From contig NZ_JADDXR010000002.1 of assembly GCF_015330125.1 (NCBI RefSeq), positions 2,492,685 to 2,556,684 of the forward strand: a stretch of DNA of 64,000 bases. Direction: 5' to 3'. This document shows positions 1-9,463 of this stretch, piece by piece (position 1 is the first letter of the stretch; each line of letters begins with the position of its first letter). The notes beneath the pieces were generated by a model that saw nothing but the letters and a program-made list of their open reading frames with translations, searched no databases and was not told the DNA's origin. This stretch comes from Zobellia nedashkovskayae. GTDB taxonomy: Bacteria > Bacteroidota > Bacteroidia > Flavobacteriales > Flavobacteriaceae. The position numbers were made by a program, and so were the translations under genes.

Positions 1-104
1 TCTTCGCTAACCCGTTTAAGCGTGTTACACGAGTTGATTACCAGAACTACAAATAATAGGCTTATTTTAGCAGCGGTATTAATATAGCGTAACGTTTTGC
101 CCAT
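1..104 (-). CDS. tamL: TamL-like outer-membrane assembly lipoprotein, 5' fragment
   Basis: Only the first 34 codons lie in the window and the gene runs off the left edge. The ATG is at 104-102. The peptide has a short basic start, a hydrophobic stretch and a lipobox-like VINSC with Cys26, followed by NTLKRVSE. A Cys followed shortly by KRV is what I remember of the start of Bacteroidota TamL (BamA/TamA-family surface antigen lipoproteins), which often sits beside an SpoU-type RNA methyltransferase, as here. The lipoprotein signal is visible in the sequence; the TamL identity is inferred from 34 residues plus gene order and could be wrong. It is divergent from the methyltransferase gene, with about 184 bases between the two starts. 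Confidence 0.6.
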   Translation of the reverse strand, partial: MGKTLRYINTAAKISLLFVVLVINSCNTLKRVSE

Positions 105-288
105 AGAGATCAAAAATACATTGATTTCATTTAAACTTTTTTATTTGAAGCTTAAAATATAAGTTTTTCTAAGGGGATGAGCCATTTTGTGTGATCCGGA
201 GAGCTTATTTTTCCAATGTAAGTTGAATGATAGGGGTAAATTAACATTTTTGTACGAATAAAAATCATTGATAGAAGTATAGATTGCT

Positions 289-1011
289 ATGGTTTCAAAA
301 AATCAAATCAAACTTGTAAAAAGTCTACATCAAAAAAAGTACCGAAATCTTCATAATCTTTTCGTGGCAGAAGGAATAAAGGTTGTTCGGGAGCTAGTTA
401 ACTCTGATTTTAAGGTGAATACTATATTCAGTTCAGATGCGGAAATAAATTTAGGTACTACTGATATTATAGAGCATGTTAGCGAAGCCGAGCTCAAAAA
501 AATGAGTGCGCTTACCGCGCCTAATAAAATTATAGGCGTGTTTGAGATTCCTGAAACCAGAAAGCCAAATTTTGATGGGTGGGTAGTTGTGTTAGATGAT
601 ATTCGTGACCCGGGAAACCTAGGTACTATAATTAGGTTGTGTGATTGGTTTGGAATTGAACATTTGGTTTGTTCTTCCAATACGGTAGATTGTTATAATC
701 CTAAAACACTACAAGCTACAATGGGCTCAATTTCACGAGTAAATATGGGTTATACAGATTTACAAACCTTTTTGAAGAATGCTCCAGTTTCAGTTTTTGG
801 TGCTTTTATGGAAGGTGATGTAGTATATGGCGCAACGGTACCTAAAACCGGAATATTGGTGATGGGTAATGAGGCCAATGGCATTTCGGAAGAAGTAGAA
901 GCTTTAGTGACTCAAAAAATTAGCATTCCACAGTTCGGGGAAAGTACAACTGAGAGCCTTAACGTGGCTACAGCTACCGCTATTTTGTTAAACGAAATTA
1001 GACGAAGCTAG
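289..1011 (+). CDS. TrmH/SpoU-family RNA methyltransferase
   Basis: 240 residues. It is predicted to transfer a methyl group from SAM to a ribose 2'-OH of rRNA or tRNA in the cytoplasm. The SPOUT signature motifs are clear: motif 1 LDDIRDPGNLGTIIR (about residues 102-116), motif 2 VMGNEANGIS (about 191-200) and motif 3 IPQFGESTTESLNVATA (about 211-227), which form the trefoil-knot SAM site. The N-terminal about 90 residues look like the L30e-like substrate-binding domain found in RlmB/TsnR-type enzymes. The length is normal. The ATG at 289 has no upstream in-frame rival. It ends 6 bases before the convergent porT stop. The exact target nucleotide cannot be read from sequence. Confidence 0.93.
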   Translation: MVSKNQIKLVKSLHQKKYRNLHNLFVAEGIKVVRELVNSDFKVNTIFSSDAEINLGTTDIIEHVSEAELKKMSALTAPNKIIGVFEIPETRKPNFDGWVVVLDDIRDPGNLGTIIRLCDWFGIEHLVCSSNTVDCYNPKTLQATMGSISRVNMGYTDLQTFLKNAPVSVFGAFMEGDVVYGATVPKTGILVMGNEANGISEEVEALVTQKISIPQFGESTTESLNVATATAILLNEIRRS

Positions 1012-1017
1012 ATAGCT

Positions 1018-1737
1018 TTACTCAAAAGTAAAGTTAATGAAAAGCCCTCTGGTCTTCATCGACTCTATGTTTCCTGTCCATTGACTATTGGGGTCATTGT
1101 CTCGCACAATCTCGTCAGTCAATCCAAATACTCCACGAATAGAAGGAGTGAATTTGAAATACTCTAGATAGAAATCTATTCCAAATCCTAGCTCGTAATT
1201 GTAAGACCATTTATTCATTCTAAAAGTACCACTACTGTTATCGTCCAGACTCTTTTCGTTACTTCCAAGATTAAGAGAGGCAGATGGGCCGGCCACTAAA
1301 AAGGGTTTAAAATTACCGTAACGGCGTGTCCCTATTTTCAGCAAGATTGGAAAATTAATATAAGTAGATTTTACTTCAGTGATAGCATTTCTTTCCCCTT
1401 CTTCTGTGGCTTCAAAACCTGGGAAACCTAAAGTACGAGCGTTGTAATACAATCCAGGTTCAAAACGTACATCCAGAAATTCATTCAGACGTAGTTCGCC
1501 AATAAGACCTACATTAAAACCTGTAGATTCTAAAACTTGGATATCAGTATTTTGGTTGCCTTGGTCTTGCTTATAATCAAACTTAAAACCGTATCTGTTA
1601 AAGCCCAAAAAATAACCGTAGTTCAGTAATTTTTTATCCTTGTTCTCAATATTTAGAACGGGGTTTGGGTTAAATTGGGCATTGGCCGGTAGGGATAGGA
1701 ATAAAATACCTCCCAAAAGCAAAAAAAATCTTTTCAT
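1018..1737 (-). CDS. porT: PorT/SprT, type IX secretion outer-membrane beta-barrel protein
   Basis: 239 residues with an N-terminal signal peptide (LFLSLPANAQ) and alternating hydrophobic/polar strands ending in an aromatic residue two from the end (FINFTFE), as expected for an eight-strand outer-membrane barrel. PorT/SprT is needed for T9SS assembly in Porphyromonas gingivalis and for gliding and secretion in Flavobacterium johnsoniae. Placement immediately downstream of ubiE is, as far as I recall, a conserved Flavobacteriia arrangement and supports the assignment over a generic OmpA-like barrel. Starts at the ATG at 1737, 79 bases after the ubiE stop, so probably co-transcribed with it. 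Confidence 0.85.
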   Translation of the reverse strand: MKRFFLLLGGILFLSLPANAQFNPNPVLNIENKDKKLLNYGYFLGFNRYGFKFDYKQDQGNQNTDIQVLESTGFNVGLIGELRLNEFLDVRFEPGLYYNARTLGFPGFEATEEGERNAITEVKSTYINFPILLKIGTRRYGNFKPFLVAGPSASLNLGSNEKSLDDNSSGTFRMNKWSYNYELGFGIDFYLEYFKFTPSIRGVFGLTDEIVRDNDPNSQWTGNIESMKTRGLFINFTFE

Positions 1738-1816
1738 TCAAAAAAATATTATCCGTTCGCTTTTTTTATTGAAAAATGTCGAACCGCTATTCTTATTAGC
1801 TTTATCGGCTGTGAAA

Positions 1817-2545
1817 TTATTTAGTAGCAACATATATAGATGCAACCCCAAATGTTTGAGGCTTGTTCTCTACCTCTATAAACCCGATTTTACGTAAAAT
1901 ATTGTTGAAGGCATTTCCATGGGGGAAAACAGATGCCGATTCGCTTAAATACGTATAAGCAGATTTGTCTTTGGAAAATAGTTTTCCAATGGCAGGCAAC
2001 ATATATTTAATGTATAGATTATAGCCTTGTTTGAAAGGGGTTTTGGTAGGAACGGAAGTTTCAAGAACTACAAAAGTACCACCAGGGGCAAGAACTCTAT
2101 ATATTTCGTTAAGACCTTTCTCTAGTGTTTCAAAATTACGAACCCCAAAAGCAACGGTAATAGCATCAAAACTATTGGCTTCAAAAGGAAGGTTTTCACT
2201 ATCTCCAACAACCATTTCAATCGTACTATCCAGCTTTTTGTGTGTTATTTTTTTCTTGCCAACCTCTAGCATTCCAGGAGAGATATCCAGACCTACTATT
2301 TTTTTAGCTCCGGTTTCCACTAGGTTTATAGCTAAATCGCCTGTACCAGTAGCGATATCTAATATGTTTTTAGGTTGTTGCGCAGTTAAAATGGCTACGA
2401 CCCGTTTACGCCATTTAATATCAATACCAAAAGAAATAACCCTATTAAGGCCATCGTAATTTTCCGATATATTATCGAACATTTGGGTGACTTGGTCTTT
2501 TTTACCAAGCTCAGAATCTTTGTAGGGCGTAACCTTTTTAGCCAT
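1817..2545 (-). CDS. ubiE: Demethylmenaquinone C-methyltransferase (UbiE/MenG)
   Basis: 242 residues from the ATG at 2545. A longer frame opening with TTG at 2566 exists, but MAKKVTPYK is the natural start. It methylates demethylmenaquinone to menaquinone, the last step of quinone synthesis; in this phylum the product is menaquinone, so MenG describes the role best. Evidence: the N-terminal signature FDNISENYDGLNRVISFGID, SAM-binding motif I LDIATGTGDLA (about residues 59-69), the acidic end of beta-2 (GLDISPGML) and the UbiE signature NSFDAITVAFGVRNF. Menaquinone is the electron acceptor of the NQR complex at 17-23 kb. It precedes porT in the same direction. Confidence 0.95.
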   Translation of the reverse strand: MAKKVTPYKDSELGKKDQVTQMFDNISENYDGLNRVISFGIDIKWRKRVVAILTAQQPKNILDIATGTGDLAINLVETGAKKIVGLDISPGMLEVGKKKITHKKLDSTIEMVVGDSENLPFEANSFDAITVAFGVRNFETLEKGLNEIYRVLAPGGTFVVLETSVPTKTPFKQGYNLYIKYMLPAIGKLFSKDKSAYTYLSESASVFPHGNAFNNILRKIGFIEVENKPQTFGVASIYVATK

Positions 2546-2670
2546 AGTGGGCAATTTTTTGGGCAAAGATACAATATCGTTTTAAGTAAACGTTTAAGCA
2601 AAGTGATGATTACATTGTAGAGGTAAAGTGCATTTTAGCTCCATTTTAAATAGTCAACCAAAATATTACG

Positions 2671-2678
2671 TAATTTTG
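2671..2678 (+). promoter_or_regulatory. Possible -7 box of the trkA-trkH promoter
   Basis: TAATTTTG fits the Bacteroidota -7 consensus TAnnTTTG. No TTG is seen at the expected -33 distance. It would give a leader of about 75 bases before trkA. Confidence 0.35.
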
Positions 2679-2760
2679 CGCAGCAAAATATAAACTACGA
2701 AGTGGTTTTTACATTCATAGAGGGTTTATAAACTGCAGACCCGAACTAAGTTGCTAATAC

Positions 2761-4110
2761 ATGAAAATCATAATTGCAGGTGCTGGTGAAGTAGGTTTTC
2801 ACTTGGCTAAACTGCTTTCTTACGAATCCCAGGATATTACGCTCATCGATACGAGAAAAGAGAGCTTGGCCTATGCCGATACTCACTTGGATATACGTGT
2901 GCTGCGTGGTGATGCGACTTCTATTTCTGTTCTAAGAGATGCCGATGTGCAAAATTCTAGATTGGTTATAGGTGTTACATCTTCAGAAACGACCAATATT
3001 ACTTTATGTATGTTGGCTAAGCAGTTAGGATGTAAACGAACTATTGCGAGAATTTCAAATACTGAATTTATTGAGAGCCAGGAAGATATTAATTTTCCGG
3101 CACTTGGTATAGATGAATTGATATCTCCTGAGGAGTTGGCTGCGGCGGAAATTCAACTTCTCTTAAATAAGTCGGCTTTTAACGATACATACGAGTTTGA
3201 GGACGGAAAACTGATTATGGTAGGGGTATCTCTACCTGCTTCTGCTCCTTTTGTAGGTAAAATGGTAAAAGAAGCTGCAAAAGTATTTCCTGAGCTTAAT
3301 TTTATGCCAATAGCCTTACAGCGAACCGGAACCCAATATACAGTAGTGCCTAGAGGTGATACCGTTTTCAAACACGGTGATCAGGTTTACTTTATTACAA
3401 CAAAAGAAGGAGTAGAGCAACTGTATAAACTTACGGGAAAAAAGAAAGAATCTATTAGGAACGTAATGATTCTAGGAGGAAGTAAAGTCGGTTTTAAAGC
3501 TGCTAGAGATCTTTGTGCAAGTAAGTTTAACGTAAAGCTTATAGAAAAGGATAAGGAAAAAGCTTTTGATTTGGCAGATGATCTTCCAAACGCCCTAGTT
3601 ATTAACGGGGATGGACGAAATGTTGAATTGTTAGAAGAGGAGAGCCTGGAGTCTATGGACGCTTTCATAGCCGTTACAGGAAACTCGGAGACAAATATTA
3701 TGTCTTGTCTTGTAGCGAAATCAAAGCATATTAAGAAAACCATCGCTTTGGTTGAGAATATGGACTATTTTCAATTATCTCATTCCATAGGTATTGATAC
3801 GTTGATAAATAAAAAACTACTTGCAGCGAATAATATCTTTAGACACATCCGTAAAGGAGAAGTTGTGGCATTAATGCGCTTGAATAACTTGAATGCGGAG
3901 ATTCTGGAATTTATAGTTAAGCCCAACTCAAGGGTTACGGGTAGTGTTATTCGTGAGCTAAAATTTCCGAGAGCTGCCACCATAGGTGGAGTTATTCGTG
4001 GTGAAGAAGGGATCATTGCCTTAGGGGGCTTTGAAATAAAAGCAGGAGACCGCGTTGTGGTTTGTTGCTTGCCGGAAGCCATTCCTAAAATAGAACGATT
4101 GTTTCTTTAA
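2761..4110 (+). CDS. trkA: Trk potassium uptake regulatory subunit TrkA
   Basis: 449 residues, the usual length for a two-module TrkA. It is a cytoplasmic nucleotide-binding subunit that gates the TrkH K+ channel. Two RCK modules in tandem are visible: a first Rossmann loop IIAGAGEVGFH at residues 3-13 followed by a TrkA-C domain around 145-225 (VVPRGDTVFKHGDQVYF), then a second Rossmann loop MILGGSKVGFK at about 236-246 and a second TrkA-C around 370-449. The two modules share the nucleotide-binding layout but the second has GGSKVG, so nucleotide affinity may differ. The stop and the trkH start overlap as TAATG, indicating translational coupling with trkH. Confidence 0.96.
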   Translation: MKIIIAGAGEVGFHLAKLLSYESQDITLIDTRKESLAYADTHLDIRVLRGDATSISVLRDADVQNSRLVIGVTSSETTNITLCMLAKQLGCKRTIARISNTEFIESQEDINFPALGIDELISPEELAAAEIQLLLNKSAFNDTYEFEDGKLIMVGVSLPASAPFVGKMVKEAAKVFPELNFMPIALQRTGTQYTVVPRGDTVFKHGDQVYFITTKEGVEQLYKLTGKKKESIRNVMILGGSKVGFKAARDLCASKFNVKLIEKDKEKAFDLADDLPNALVINGDGRNVELLEEESLESMDAFIAVTGNSETNIMSCLVAKSKHIKKTIALVENMDYFQLSHSIGIDTLINKKLLAANNIFRHIRKGEVVALMRLNNLNAEILEFIVKPNSRVTGSVIRELKFPRAATIGGVIRGEEGIIALGGFEIKAGDRVVVCCLPEAIPKIERLFL

Positions 4111-5600
4111 TGAAGTTAAACTCAAAAATAATATTTCATATCATGGGGCTGTTGTTGCTTTGCAACGGTGCCTTTATGCTATTGGCAACCTTGGTTAGTG
4201 GTATCTATAATGATGGTGCTACACTAAGTATTGCTCTCGCGGCAATTACAACTATGTTCGTAGGTACATTTGCCATGTTCTACACAAGAGGGCATAAAAA
4301 AGAAGTAAAGCGAAGAGAAGGATACATTATCGTAACTTTTGGCTGGTTGGTAATGTCCTTTTCTGGGATGTTGCCCTATCTGTTTTCAGGATCTATTCCT
4401 ACGGTTACCAATGCTTTTTTTGAAACTGTTTCAGGATACACCACCACAGGAGCTTCTATCTTAGATGATATAGAGGTTATGCCCGAGGGTATACTTTTTT
4501 GGCGTAGTCTTACACATTGGATAGGAGGTATGGGTATTATTGTTTTGGCCATCGCTATTTTACCTTTGTTAGGTATTGGTGGTATGCAGTTGTTCGCTGC
4601 CGAAGCACCCGGTCCCAGTGCAGATAAGCTGCATCCAAGAATTACGGATACAGCCAAACGTCTTTGGTTGATATATGTGGGTTATACTTTGGCGGAAACC
4701 GTGCTTTTAAAATTAGCGGGGATGAGCTTTTTTGATGCCATAAACCATTCTTTGGCAACTTTGTCTACAGGTGGTTTTTCAACCAAGAATTTAAGTGTGG
4801 CCTACTGGAATGACCAACCGTTAATACAGTATATTATTATCTTGTTTATGTTTCTTGCCGGAAGCAATTTTGTACTTAGTTATTTTGCCTTTAAGGGCAA
4901 GGTACAACGGGTGCTTCAAGATGAGGAGTTTAGATACTACACCGGTTTTGTTGTGATATTTACTATTGTGGCTGCATTGGTAGTTTATTTAAAAGCGGAA
5001 GTGCCTATTAGCCATTATCATCCTATGGTATTTGGTAGCGGGGAAAGTGCTTTTAGACATACCTTGTTTCAGGTAATTTCGGTAATAACTACTACAGGTT
5101 TTGTTTCTGCGGATTTTACAAGTTGGACGCCTTTTATGACCGTTTTCTTTTTTGGGTTAATGTTTTTAGGAGGGTCGGCTGGTTCTACTTCAGGAGGAAT
5201 TAAAGTAATGCGTCACGTTCTGATTATTAAAAACGGACTGTTGGAGTTTAAACGGACTTTACACCCTAATGCAATTATTCCCGTACGGTATAATAATAAG
5301 ACCGTTAAAGAGCAAATTGTATATAATATCATTGCCTTTTTTGTGCTTTATATGCTACTTTTTATCATAGGGGCTTTAGTACTTGGTGCTATGGGTATCG
5401 ATTTTGTAACCGCTATAGGTGGTTCAGCTTCTTCTTTGGGTAATGTAGGTCCTGCGTTTGGTGGGCTCTATCCCCTAAGCAATTTTAACGGTTTACCAGA
5501 TGCTGCAAAATGGTGGTGTGGCTTTCTTATGCTAGCAGGTAGATTGGAGCTCTTTACCGTGCTTATTCTGCTTACTCCATATTTCTGGAAGCGTACTTAG
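4110..5600 (+). CDS. trkH: Trk/Ktr-type potassium transporter membrane subunit TrkH
   Basis: 496 residues, strongly hydrophobic with about 10-12 transmembrane helices. It forms the K+-conducting pore with TrkA. Selectivity-loop sequences of the four-fold TrkH repeat are recognisable: SGYTTTGAS (near residue 110), LSTGGFST (near 221), ITTTGF with GGSAGSTSGGIK (near 327-367) and SSLGNVGPAFG (near 440-452). The start overlaps the trkA stop by one base. No terminator is evident after it. The pair is a complete uptake system, suitable for a marine organism handling osmotic stress. Confidence 0.96.
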   Translation: MKLNSKIIFHIMGLLLLCNGAFMLLATLVSGIYNDGATLSIALAAITTMFVGTFAMFYTRGHKKEVKRREGYIIVTFGWLVMSFSGMLPYLFSGSIPTVTNAFFETVSGYTTTGASILDDIEVMPEGILFWRSLTHWIGGMGIIVLAIAILPLLGIGGMQLFAAEAPGPSADKLHPRITDTAKRLWLIYVGYTLAETVLLKLAGMSFFDAINHSLATLSTGGFSTKNLSVAYWNDQPLIQYIIILFMFLAGSNFVLSYFAFKGKVQRVLQDEEFRYYTGFVVIFTIVAALVVYLKAEVPISHYHPMVFGSGESAFRHTLFQVISVITTTGFVSADFTSWTPFMTVFFFGLMFLGGSAGSTSGGIKVMRHVLIIKNGLLEFKRTLHPNAIIPVRYNNKTVKEQIVYNIIAFFVLYMLLFIIGALVLGAMGIDFVTAIGGSASSLGNVGPAFGGLYPLSNFNGLPDAAKWWCGFLMLAGRLELFTVLILLTPYFWKRT

Positions 5601-5921
5601 TTAACATGTTTTCAAGATAGTTTTTTAAAATTAGACACGTATATTCCTGTTAGTTTGCTGCTCTATTTTTTGAAATAATTTTCTCCATTTGTACAAACAT
5701 TCAAGCAGTTTGTCATTTTAATATACCTATTTATACATTATTCATTATTTCAAGTAGTTAAAATCTTACATTTATAAACTTTTGATATAAAGAGTAGTTT
5801 GTAAGTTACATGTGATTTCCTTTTCTTACAGACTCATTTTTCAACTTTCCCCTGACAAAATTGAGATGTATTTCATCTTATATTTTGAAGTTTATAGCAA
5901 CAAGTTTTATTAATATAAAAG
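5601..5921. other. Intergenic region before the metzincin-like gene
   Basis: 321 AT-rich bases between trkH and the next gene, same direction. No convincing terminator or ORF. A TATATTTTG at 5880-5888 is one base longer than the TAnnTTTG -7 consensus and lies 33 bases before the start, so the promoter of the next gene may be there. Confidence 0.4.
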
Positions 5922-8081
5922 ATGCTTATTATGGGAAAAAAAGTTTTAGATTCAAGTATTGAAAATGTAGTTGATTTGGAGGGAGAAATGACTCCTGAAG
6001 GGCTAGAGCAACAGGCTCAGTTTTTACCACTTTGGTACAGAAGTAGTGGTCTGTATATTAAAAAAAGTAAGTTCTATCCGGTATTTCCTAAAATACCGAT
6101 AAAGTCAAAACCAACAGGCATGGAAAGTGCCATAGATTTGGATATTCTAAATGAAGAAGAACGGGCTAGTTTGCCAATTATACCCTTCTTTTCCTATGAA
6201 GAATTTAGACTGGATATTGATGGTCAGTTCCCATTAATGACTGCTAGCGGTTACTTAAGGTTTCCTGGGGTTCATTATGTGGCTAAATTGAGTAAATCCG
6301 GTAACGGGTATTTAGGGAAAATTTGGTTTAAGCATGGTAACGTGACTTCCTTTGGTTATAAATACTTGAAAATAGAACTTGTGAATTCTATTTTTCCTAA
6401 GAATAAAAAAGCTAAAGTAACTTTTTATGGAGGAGGGGCAACACAAAAAATATCGACATACAATTTTAGTAGTTCGTATTACAGAAAGATTGATTTTGAA
6501 TTTGATTTTGAAGAAGGTGTGCAACCGGTATTGGATATTAATACACATGATCACCCGAACAGACCATCAGATTTAACCAATGAGAATTTAAGTTTACCAA
6601 AGGTGTATCAACGGGCTGGTTTCAATGTTTCTCGGTCTGGTGATGATGAGGTTCTTTCGTCATTAAAAGGCGCTAATGGTAAGTGGAGTAATATGGAAAT
6701 GCACGATGCTATGCAGGCGTATTGGTCAAAATTTAGTGCTGCTCCTAAATGGGCTTTGTGGACTTTCTTTGCCAAACAACATGATATGGGGTCCGGTTTA
6801 GGGGGTATTATGTTCGATGATATAGGACCTAATCACAGACAGGGAACGGCAATTTTCTATGAATCGTTTATTAATGATGCACCGGCGGGAGATAGCAATC
6901 CGGCAGCCTTTGTTAAGCGTTCCAAGTTTTGGACAGCGGCTCACGAGATGGGTCATGCCTTTAATTTGGCACATTCATGGCAGAAAAATTATCCTGGTTT
7001 TGGCTCTTCTTGGATTCCATTAGTTAATAATCCGGAAGATCGTAGTTTCATGAATTACCCTTATAATGTAAGTGGAGGTCAAAATGCTTTTTATTCTGAT
7101 TTCGATTTTAGATTTACAGATAATGAACTTTTGTTTTTGAGGCATGCACCTAACAATTTTGTGGAAATGGGTAATAGTGATTGGTTTGATAATCATGCTT
7201 TTGAAGATGAGCATATAGTTACAGATAACAGATTATCGCTAGAGATAAGCGTAGTTCAAGACAATCAGGTAGTGGAGTTTCTAGAGCCGGTCTATTTAGA
7301 GCTTAAATTGAGTAATTCTTCAGGAGCACCAATGGCAGTGAATAAGCATCTTTTAAATAACCTTAAAAACGTTATGGTTCTTATTCAAGGTCCTAATGGT
7401 AAGGTTTCAAAGGTTCGTAGTTTTGTAGAGTATCTATTGAATCAAAAGGAGCAGATACTTTTACCTAATGAGAGTATAACGCAAAAGCATTTTATTTCTG
7501 CAGGCCCAGATGGTTGGTATATAAAAGATAGCGGAAGCTATAAAATTACTGTTATGGTAGAAAGAGATAATCAGGTGTACGGTTCTAATAATGTTGATTT
7601 AGAGGTACTTTTACCTAAAACAACGGAAACTCAGTTGTTGGCAAATCAATATTTTACAGAAGAAGTTGCTCGTGTTCTATTTTTTAACGGTAGTCGTGTG
7701 CTTGAATCCGGTAATGATGCTTTACTGAAAGTTGTAGAAACTGTACCGGAGAGCAATGCTTCTATACATGCTGCAATGGCCTTGGCAATGCCTTATATGA
7801 AAGATTATAAGATGATGAGCTTTAAAGAAGATACACCGCAGGCTATGGTAAAAAGTGCTTCTCAAGAAAATGCAGGTTTTAAAACTCTTACGGCTGATCA
7901 GAAAAAAGCACAGTCTTTAATAGATATTGCAACCACTAGAACTGAGCAATTTGCTAAAACTTACGGGGCAGCATCTAGTAGTGAGCATCTAAATGAGATT
8001 ATCAGTTTTATTAAGTCTAATGACAGCGGCAAAAAGGTAGATAAGATAGAAAAAGACCTCAATAAATATAGAGGTAACTAG
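5922..8081 (+). CDS. Metzincin-type zinc metalloprotease-like protein without signal peptide
   Basis: 719 residues from the ATG at 5922 (a second in-frame ATG at 5931 is equally possible). I do not recognise the family. It has a zinc-binding HEMGHAFNLAH at residues 341-351 (HExxHxxxxxH, the short metzincin form lacking the usual Gly) and a downstream FMNYPY near 375-380 that would serve as the Met-turn. The N-terminal about 220 residues look beta-rich. Around 440-560 a sandwich-like segment (PVYLELKLSNSSG) may be an Ig-like domain. The last about 120 residues are helical and charged. There is no signal peptide, lipobox or T9SS tail, which is unusual for this protease class. Alone in its transcription unit, followed by a strong terminator. 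Confidence 0.7.
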   Translation: MLIMGKKVLDSSIENVVDLEGEMTPEGLEQQAQFLPLWYRSSGLYIKKSKFYPVFPKIPIKSKPTGMESAIDLDILNEEERASLPIIPFFSYEEFRLDIDGQFPLMTASGYLRFPGVHYVAKLSKSGNGYLGKIWFKHGNVTSFGYKYLKIELVNSIFPKNKKAKVTFYGGGATQKISTYNFSSSYYRKIDFEFDFEEGVQPVLDINTHDHPNRPSDLTNENLSLPKVYQRAGFNVSRSGDDEVLSSLKGANGKWSNMEMHDAMQAYWSKFSAAPKWALWTFFAKQHDMGSGLGGIMFDDIGPNHRQGTAIFYESFINDAPAGDSNPAAFVKRSKFWTAAHEMGHAFNLAHSWQKNYPGFGSSWIPLVNNPEDRSFMNYPYNVSGGQNAFYSDFDFRFTDNELLFLRHAPNNFVEMGNSDWFDNHAFEDEHIVTDNRLSLEISVVQDNQVVEFLEPVYLELKLSNSSGAPMAVNKHLLNNLKNVMVLIQGPNGKVSKVRSFVEYLLNQKEQILLPNESITQKHFISAGPDGWYIKDSGSYKITVMVERDNQVYGSNNVDLEVLLPKTTETQLLANQYFTEEVARVLFFNGSRVLESGNDALLKVVETVPESNASIHAAMALAMPYMKDYKMMSFKEDTPQAMVKSASQENAGFKTLTADQKKAQSLIDIATTRTEQFAKTYGAASSSEHLNEIISFIKSNDSGKKVDKIEKDLNKYRGN

Positions 8082-8102
8082 TAGAAGGAAAATTTATATA
8101 TG

Positions 8103-8135
8103 AAAAGGGAGGACGTTTAAATGTCCTCCCTTTTT
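8103..8135. terminator. Bidirectional rho-independent terminator
   Basis: Stem GGGAGGAC (8107-8114) pairs with GTCCTCCC (8123-8130), flanked by AAAA on the left and TTTTT on the right, so it can serve both the metzincin-like gene and the convergent aminotransferase gene. Confidence 0.9.
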
Positions 8136-8162
8136 ACAATTAAGTATGATAACTTAAGGATA

Positions 8163-9371
8163 TTATTTTAAAGCTTTCTCAATCCTAGAAATAGCTTCTC
8201 TAATTTCCTTTTCCGCTGCAGCGTAAGAAATACGAATACAGTTTCCATTTCCAAAAGCATCACCGGTAACAGTAGCTACGTTTGCATACTCTAAAAGGTA
8301 TAAGGCAAAATCAGAAGCGTTGTTTATAGTAACGCCATTCAAGGTTTTTCCAAAATAAGCAGTTACATCAGGATATACATAAAAAGCACCATCTGGCTCA
8401 TTACATTTAAATCCGTCTATAGCATTCAAAAGTTCAAGAATGATTGTTCTACGCTCTTTAAACTCGTCTACCATGTATTTTATGCGGTCTGGAGACTCAA
8501 GTAATGCGGTGATTACTGCACGTTGTGCTATACAGTTGGCACCACTAGTAACCTGTCCTTGTAATTTGTTACAAGCACGAGCTATATATGCTGGTCCACC
8601 AATATAGCCGATACGCCAACCGGTCATTGCAAATGCTTTCGCAACTCCGTTTACCGTAACGGTACGGTCAAACATATCGTCAAAAGCAGCCATAGAGGCG
8701 TGCTCGGTTACACCGTAGTTGATGTGTTCGTATATCTCATCACTAACCACAATAATCTGTGGGTATTTTTGTAAAACGTCTGCTAAAGCACGTAACTCCG
8801 CTTTGCTATAGATAGAGCCACTTGGGTTGCAAGGAGAGCTGTACCAAAGCATTTTAGTTTTTGGTGTAATTGCAGCTTCCAATTGCTCAGGAGTCATTTT
8901 AAAATCGCTTTCTAGGCTTGTAGCGACCTCTACAGGTACACCATCAGCCAGTTTAACGATATCACTATAGCTTACCCAGTAAGGACAAGGTAAAATAACT
9001 TCATCGCCTTCATTTAAAATAACTTGTGCGACATTGTATAGTGCTTGTTTTGCTCCAGTTGAAACTACAATTTGAGAAGGCTCATAACTGATGCCGTTAT
9101 CTCTCTTAAATTTAGTAATAACAGCGGTCTTCAAATCTACGTATCCATCTACGGGTGTATATGAATTGTAATCTTCGTTAATCGCTTTTATTGCGGCTTC
9201 TTTAATATAATCAGGTGTGTTGAAATCTGGCTCACCCAAACTTAAACCGATAATGTCTTTTCCCGCTGCACGTAATTCTCGTGCCTTAGCAGCCATTTCC
9301 AAAGTAGCCGAAGGCGTAAGGCTGTTTATGCGGTCAGATAGTTGATTTTTTGTAGCAGTTGATGGTGTCAT
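8163..9371 (-). CDS. Class I/II PLP-dependent aminotransferase (aspartate aminotransferase type)
   Basis: 402 residues. It transfers the amino group between an amino acid, most likely aspartate, and 2-oxoglutarate in the cytoplasm. Typical fold-type I features: SLGEPDF (44-50), STGAKQALYN (104-113), PCNPSG (180-185), SDEIYEH (210-216), and KAFAMTGWRIGY with the PLP-binding Lys245. The arrangement matches the subgroup 1-gamma enzymes commonly annotated as AspC/AatA; specificity towards aspartate versus other amino acids is not readable. ATG at 9371. Single-gene unit, convergent with the preceding gene across a shared terminator. Confidence 0.92.
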   Translation of the reverse strand: MTPSTATKNQLSDRINSLTPSATLEMAAKARELRAAGKDIIGLSLGEPDFNTPDYIKEAAIKAINEDYNSYTPVDGYVDLKTAVITKFKRDNGISYEPSQIVVSTGAKQALYNVAQVILNEGDEVILPCPYWVSYSDIVKLADGVPVEVATSLESDFKMTPEQLEAAITPKTKMLWYSSPCNPSGSIYSKAELRALADVLQKYPQIIVVSDEIYEHINYGVTEHASMAAFDDMFDRTVTVNGVAKAFAMTGWRIGYIGGPAYIARACNKLQGQVTSGANCIAQRAVITALLESPDRIKYMVDEFKERRTIILELLNAIDGFKCNEPDGAFYVYPDVTAYFGKTLNGVTINNASDFALYLLEYANVATVTGDAFGNGNCIRISYAAAEKEIREAISRIEKALK

Positions 9372-9463
9372 AATAAAGCTAAGGTTTGTACACTGAATAA
9401 TTTAAATAAATAGTTGACAGTTATCTTAAACTATTCGTGTTAATAAAATTTCTTTAATTGCGT

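Noticed and set aside
351..680. Open frame of 109 codons on the minus strand inside the RNA methyltransferase gene
   Set aside because: It lies antisense to a clear conserved gene and has no recognisable protein features.
1640..1897. Open frame on the plus strand spanning the porT start and ubiE end
   Set aside because: Antisense to two well-supported genes; composition is not protein-like.
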